The notes beneath the pieces are model-generated. The model worked only from the letters and a program-made list of their open reading frames with translations. It had not been told where the DNA came from and did not search any database. Positions 61,259 through 64,000 of a DNA stretch of 64,000 nucleotides are shown here, piece after piece (positions within the stretch are counted from its first letter, which is position 1; each line of letters starts with the position of its first letter). Made by a program: the position numbers and the translations under genes. Origin of the DNA: Geomonas paludis (lineage in GTDB: Bacteria; Desulfobacterota; Desulfuromonadia; Geobacterales; Geobacteraceae); NCBI RefSeq assembly GCF_014193585.1, contig NZ_BLXY01000002.1, positions 1 through 64,000 of the forward strand, in the 5' to 3' direction.

Positions 61259-64000
61259 CTACTGCCAGTTACCCATCAGGATGAACGGCGCCCAGTAATA
61301 CGGGTGGGCGTAGGGCCTGCCGGGATCGACGGGCTCCGCCTTTGCCGACGGCCGCGCCGCCACGCGGGCCAGGTTCACCGCACCCCGTTCGCCCTCACCC
61401 GCCCCAGGGGAGTTCGCGCCTCGCAGCAGTTCGAGTTGGGCCTCCCGCAGCGCCTCGGCCTTGGAAAGGCGCTTCTCTTCGCGCAACCGGTAGAAGCGCT
61501 GCATCAGGGTGGACGTGCTGGGGTCCGCCACCGGCCAAAGCGTGGCGACCACGGCCTTGGCCCCCTGGCGCTGGGCCAGGATGGAGAGCCCGTCCACCTC
61601 GCGCCCGTCCTGGTCCTTCCCCCCCCCCACGGCGGTTTCGCAGGCAGAGAGCGTCAGCAGGTCCACCCCTGCAAAGAGGTTCACCTGGTCCTCCACCTCC
61701 CTCAGGGTCAGAGGGGTACCGTTGCCCAGCACCAGGTAGCTGCTCGAGTCGTCACCGGTCTCGAAATGGAAATGGCTGGCGATGTGAACCAGCGGGTAGC
61801 TTCCGGCATCCTCGAGCCGCCCCCGCAGCAGTTCCCAGGTGAAGGCATCGTCGAGGTAGGCATCGCCCGGGATGACCCCGCCGGGAGCCGAGGCGCTCCT
61901 GACGATCCCCTTTAGCTCCTCCGGCACACCCGGAAGCGGGCTGTAGCTTCTCCCCAGGACCGTGCGCGGCTGGCTGAGCCCGAGACCGAGCACCCGCCAG
62001 GTTCCGGCCGGCCGGTCCTTGAGCCTTGCCTTGCTGGCGGAGGTGTAGAGGACGTTGCGGTAGCGGGCCACCACGAAGTCGCTGCCGTCGTGGAGGGCCG
62101 ACAGGGGGAGGTAGCGCAGGGGGCCGTCCAGGTGCCAAAGGATCGTCTGCGCGCCGGCGGCCTCCAACTCGGGTGCCAGGGGACGAAACACCAGGTCGTA
62201 GAGTTCCCGGGCCGCGGGGACCGGGTCGCGCAGCACCCCGGCGGCATCGGGCTGCAAAAGCCTGCGGAAGGCGAAGATCTTGTCGGCAAGCTGAGCCGAG
62301 CCCACCTTGCGGGTGAAGGCACGGCGGTATTTCGGGGCGATGAGGAGCAGCGTCAACTCCTCCTGGTCGACGATGGTGTAGACGGCGACGGCCCCCGCCC
62401 CGAGTTCGGCGAGATCGGCCTGGATGCCGACTGCCTCGCGCACCTCTTCCTTCTCCCTGCGCCGCTCGGCGCCGAAGGAGGCGCAGACCCGGACCAGGGT
62501 GGCGTTGAAGGCCTTGGCCGCCTGGTCGATCTCCTTGCCCAGCCTCAAGTACTCGGCCTCCTCATCGGGAGAGCGCGGGGTTTTCTCCTTCAGCGCGCTG
62601 CGACGCGCCGAGAGGGCGCCCAGGGGGGCGGCCGCGCGCTCCAGTTCCTGGTGCCGGTCGTTTTCGTACCCGGTCAGGGTCACCCGGCCGGCGGCAAGCC
62701 CGGCGGACTCGGCCGAGCGGCGGGCGAACTGTGAGAACTCCTGGTCCTTGAGCAGCTCCATGACGTGCTCCGCCTCCGGGAGTCGCCCCTGGGCCACCAG
62801 CAGCGCCGCCAGCTGGCGGTACACTCCCTCTACCGTGGTGCGGAACACGCCTGCATGCTTCACCCCGGAGCCTGCCATATCCTGACGCATGGCCTGGATC
62901 CTGTTCACCGCACTCTTGGCAAGGAGTGTCGCCGGGCCCGGTTTCCCTTGGGCCAGCAGCACCTTGGCGTAGGCACTTTGCACCGCCCAGGTCAGGGCCG
63001 GTTGCTGCACGAGGGTCGCGATGGCAAGGGCTTGTTGCAGTTCCTGTTCGGCCTCCGGCTCCTTCCCCTGCAGGTGGTAGACCCAGCCCAGATTGTAGTG
63101 ACGCAGACCGACGGTGGCGGAGACCGGCCCGTGCTGTTCCTCGATCAGCCTGATGGATTCCAGCAGCAACCGCTGCGCAGGCTCGGTTTTCCCCTTCTCC
63201 AGGTAGAGGCCGGCAAGGTTGTTGGTGACCGCGGCCAGACGCGCCGCCTGTGAGCCCCCCCCCTCCCTGAGAATGGCCAAGGCCTTGCTGTAGGTCGTCT
63301 CTGCGTCCACCATACGTCCGGTGACATCGTAGAGAAGGCCGATGTTGTTTCGCAGCACCGCAGCCTCGAAGCTCCCCTCGCCCAGCTTCTCCTTGACGAT
63401 GCGCCAGGAGGTTTCGTATTCCTTGTCCGCCTCCTCGTACCGGCCCCAGACGCGCAACAGGACCCCGAGGTTGTTGCGGACGGCGGCCTCGGCCACCTTG
63501 CATTTGGACAGGATGTCGGGATCCGGGGGGAGCTCACGCTCCTCGACCCGGCGGCTGGTCTTCAATTCCGGCGCCACCGTAACGAATTCCCTGGCCGCCT
63601 CCTCCCGGTCGAACCCCTTTTCGTCCAGCTCGAGGGGGAACTGCTGCAGCCCGGAGGGAGCATGCCCGTCCCTGATGGCGAGCTCGATAACCTGGAGGGC
63701 CAGGCGGTAGCAGTTCTCGGCCTCGGGGTAGTTCCCGGTCTGGCGCAGTGCGCCGGCCAGCCCGTTGAAGCCGAAAGCCAGTTCGGGGTTTGCCACCCCG
63801 GTCCGTTTCAACAACCCGGACACGGCGCCCCTGTGGTAGGCCAGCGCCTGGACCGGGGTCATGGAGGGGTCGAACGTGGTGGCCTGGTCGCCACCTTTTG
63901 CAGGATTGCTGCTTGTCGCGCCGGGGAGGCTTCTCACCCTATCTTCCCGGTTCGGATCCATCCCTTTCATCTTCAGTTCGATGCCGTACACCTCGGCCAG
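61259..64000 (-). CDS. TPR-CHAT protease (5' end outside window)
   Basis: The reading frame is open to the window edge and so is partial: at least 913 residues. The N-terminal 400 residues are TPRs of the kinesin-light-chain type (AENCYRLALQVIELA, AAVTNNLAGLYLEKG, AEQELQQALAIATL). A helical linker follows, and then a CHAT domain (about the last 320 residues) with the His in VHIASHFHF (codon 61772-61774) and the Cys in LTLSACETAVGG (codon 61640-61642), so the caspase-clan dyad is intact. TPR-CHAT is the plan of the Cas7-11-associated protease and of many conflict-system effectors. No signal peptide can be judged because the start is missing. Confidence 0.88.
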   Translation of the reverse strand: MAEVYGIELKMKGMDPNREDRVRSLPGATSSNPAKGGDQATTFDPSMTPVQALAYHRGAVSGLLKRTGVANPELAFGFNGLAGALRQTGNYPEAENCYRLALQVIELAIRDGHAPSGLQQFPLELDEKGFDREEAAREFVTVAPELKTSRRVEERELPPDPDILSKCKVAEAAVRNNLGVLLRVWGRYEEADKEYETSWRIVKEKLGEGSFEAAVLRNNIGLLYDVTGRMVDAETTYSKALAILREGGGSQAARLAAVTNNLAGLYLEKGKTEPAQRLLLESIRLIEEQHGPVSATVGLRHYNLGWVYHLQGKEPEAEQELQQALAIATLVQQPALTWAVQSAYAKVLLAQGKPGPATLLAKSAVNRIQAMRQDMAGSGVKHAGVFRTTVEGVYRQLAALLVAQGRLPEAEHVMELLKDQEFSQFARRSAESAGLAAGRVTLTGYENDRHQELERAAAPLGALSARRSALKEKTPRSPDEEAEYLRLGKEIDQAAKAFNATLVRVCASFGAERRREKEEVREAVGIQADLAELGAGAVAVYTIVDQEELTLLLIAPKYRRAFTRKVGSAQLADKIFAFRRLLQPDAAGVLRDPVPAARELYDLVFRPLAPELEAAGAQTILWHLDGPLRYLPLSALHDGSDFVVARYRNVLYTSASKARLKDRPAGTWRVLGLGLSQPRTVLGRSYSPLPGVPEELKGIVRSASAPGGVIPGDAYLDDAFTWELLRGRLEDAGSYPLVHIASHFHFETGDDSSSYLVLGNGTPLTLREVEDQVNLFAGVDLLTLSACETAVGGGKDQDGREVDGLSILAQRQGAKAVVATLWPVADPSTSTLMQRFYRLREEKRLSKAEALREAQLELLRGANSPGAGEGERGAVNLARVAARPSAKAEPVDPGRPYAHPYYWAPFILMGNWQ

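Overview
The window is a GC-rich, gene-dense bacterial chromosome segment. Multi-PAS histidine kinases with an HQWRQPLN-type phosphoacceptor box, a fadNAE-like beta-oxidation operon, CvfB, a YqjM-like Old Yellow Enzyme, and a right half rich in CHASE2, CHAT and caspase-fold proteins together suggest a Geobacter/Geomonas-type member of the Desulfuromonadota. This is inferred from gene content; there is no rRNA gene in the window to confirm it. I saw no tRNA, rRNA, CRISPR array or intact transposase gene.

Left part (0.2-29.8 kb). A tight four-gene signalling cluster (single receiver, receiver-PAS-kinase, seven-PAS kinase, receiver-PAS-GGDEF-EAL) is followed by fatty-acid genes: an SCP2-like lipid-binding protein diverging from fadD, then genes ordered and sized like Bacillus fadN-fadA-fadE, and downstream a FadR-type regulator on the other strand. 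Two more histidine kinases, a small Cys-rich protein coupled to mutM, a YqjM-like flavoenzyme, a Bax-inhibitor-1 family membrane protein, cvfB, a large membrane hybrid kinase and a creatininase-family hydrolase complete this half. Three kinds of palindromic dispersed repeat sit in the gaps.

Middle (29.8-38.7 kb). A gene-poor, repeat-rich patch carries a ribbon-helix-helix protein bracketed by a 17-bp direct repeat and by a palindromic repeat, an IS200/IS605-like right-end hairpin without tnpB, and a frameshifted secreted-protein gene. After it come a large EF-hand/membrane protein and, convergently, an operon of a divergent Hsp90 paralogue, a helical-repeat protein and a small membrane protein.

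Right part (38.7-64 kb). Nearly every gene is on the minus strand and nearly every product has an N-terminal export signal: two YiiX-like permuted papain-fold proteins, TolB, Pal, a DsbC-like and an OmpA-like protein, an ankyrin-alpha/beta hydrolase, a secreted caspase, an M48 peptidase, an HtrA-like protease, a secreted TPR protein, a stand-alone CHASE2 sensor and a TPR-CHAT protease running off the end. A YD-repeat protein and an amidase lie on the plus strand, and a HEAT-repeat protein lacks a signal. The concentration of caspase-clan, serine and metalloproteases aimed at the cell envelope is the best candidate for an undescribed system: CHASE2 could sense an extracytoplasmic cue, TPR/ankyrin proteins could scaffold, and CHAT, caspase, HtrA and M48 could execute. 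That wiring is inference; the domains and signals are what the sequence shows.
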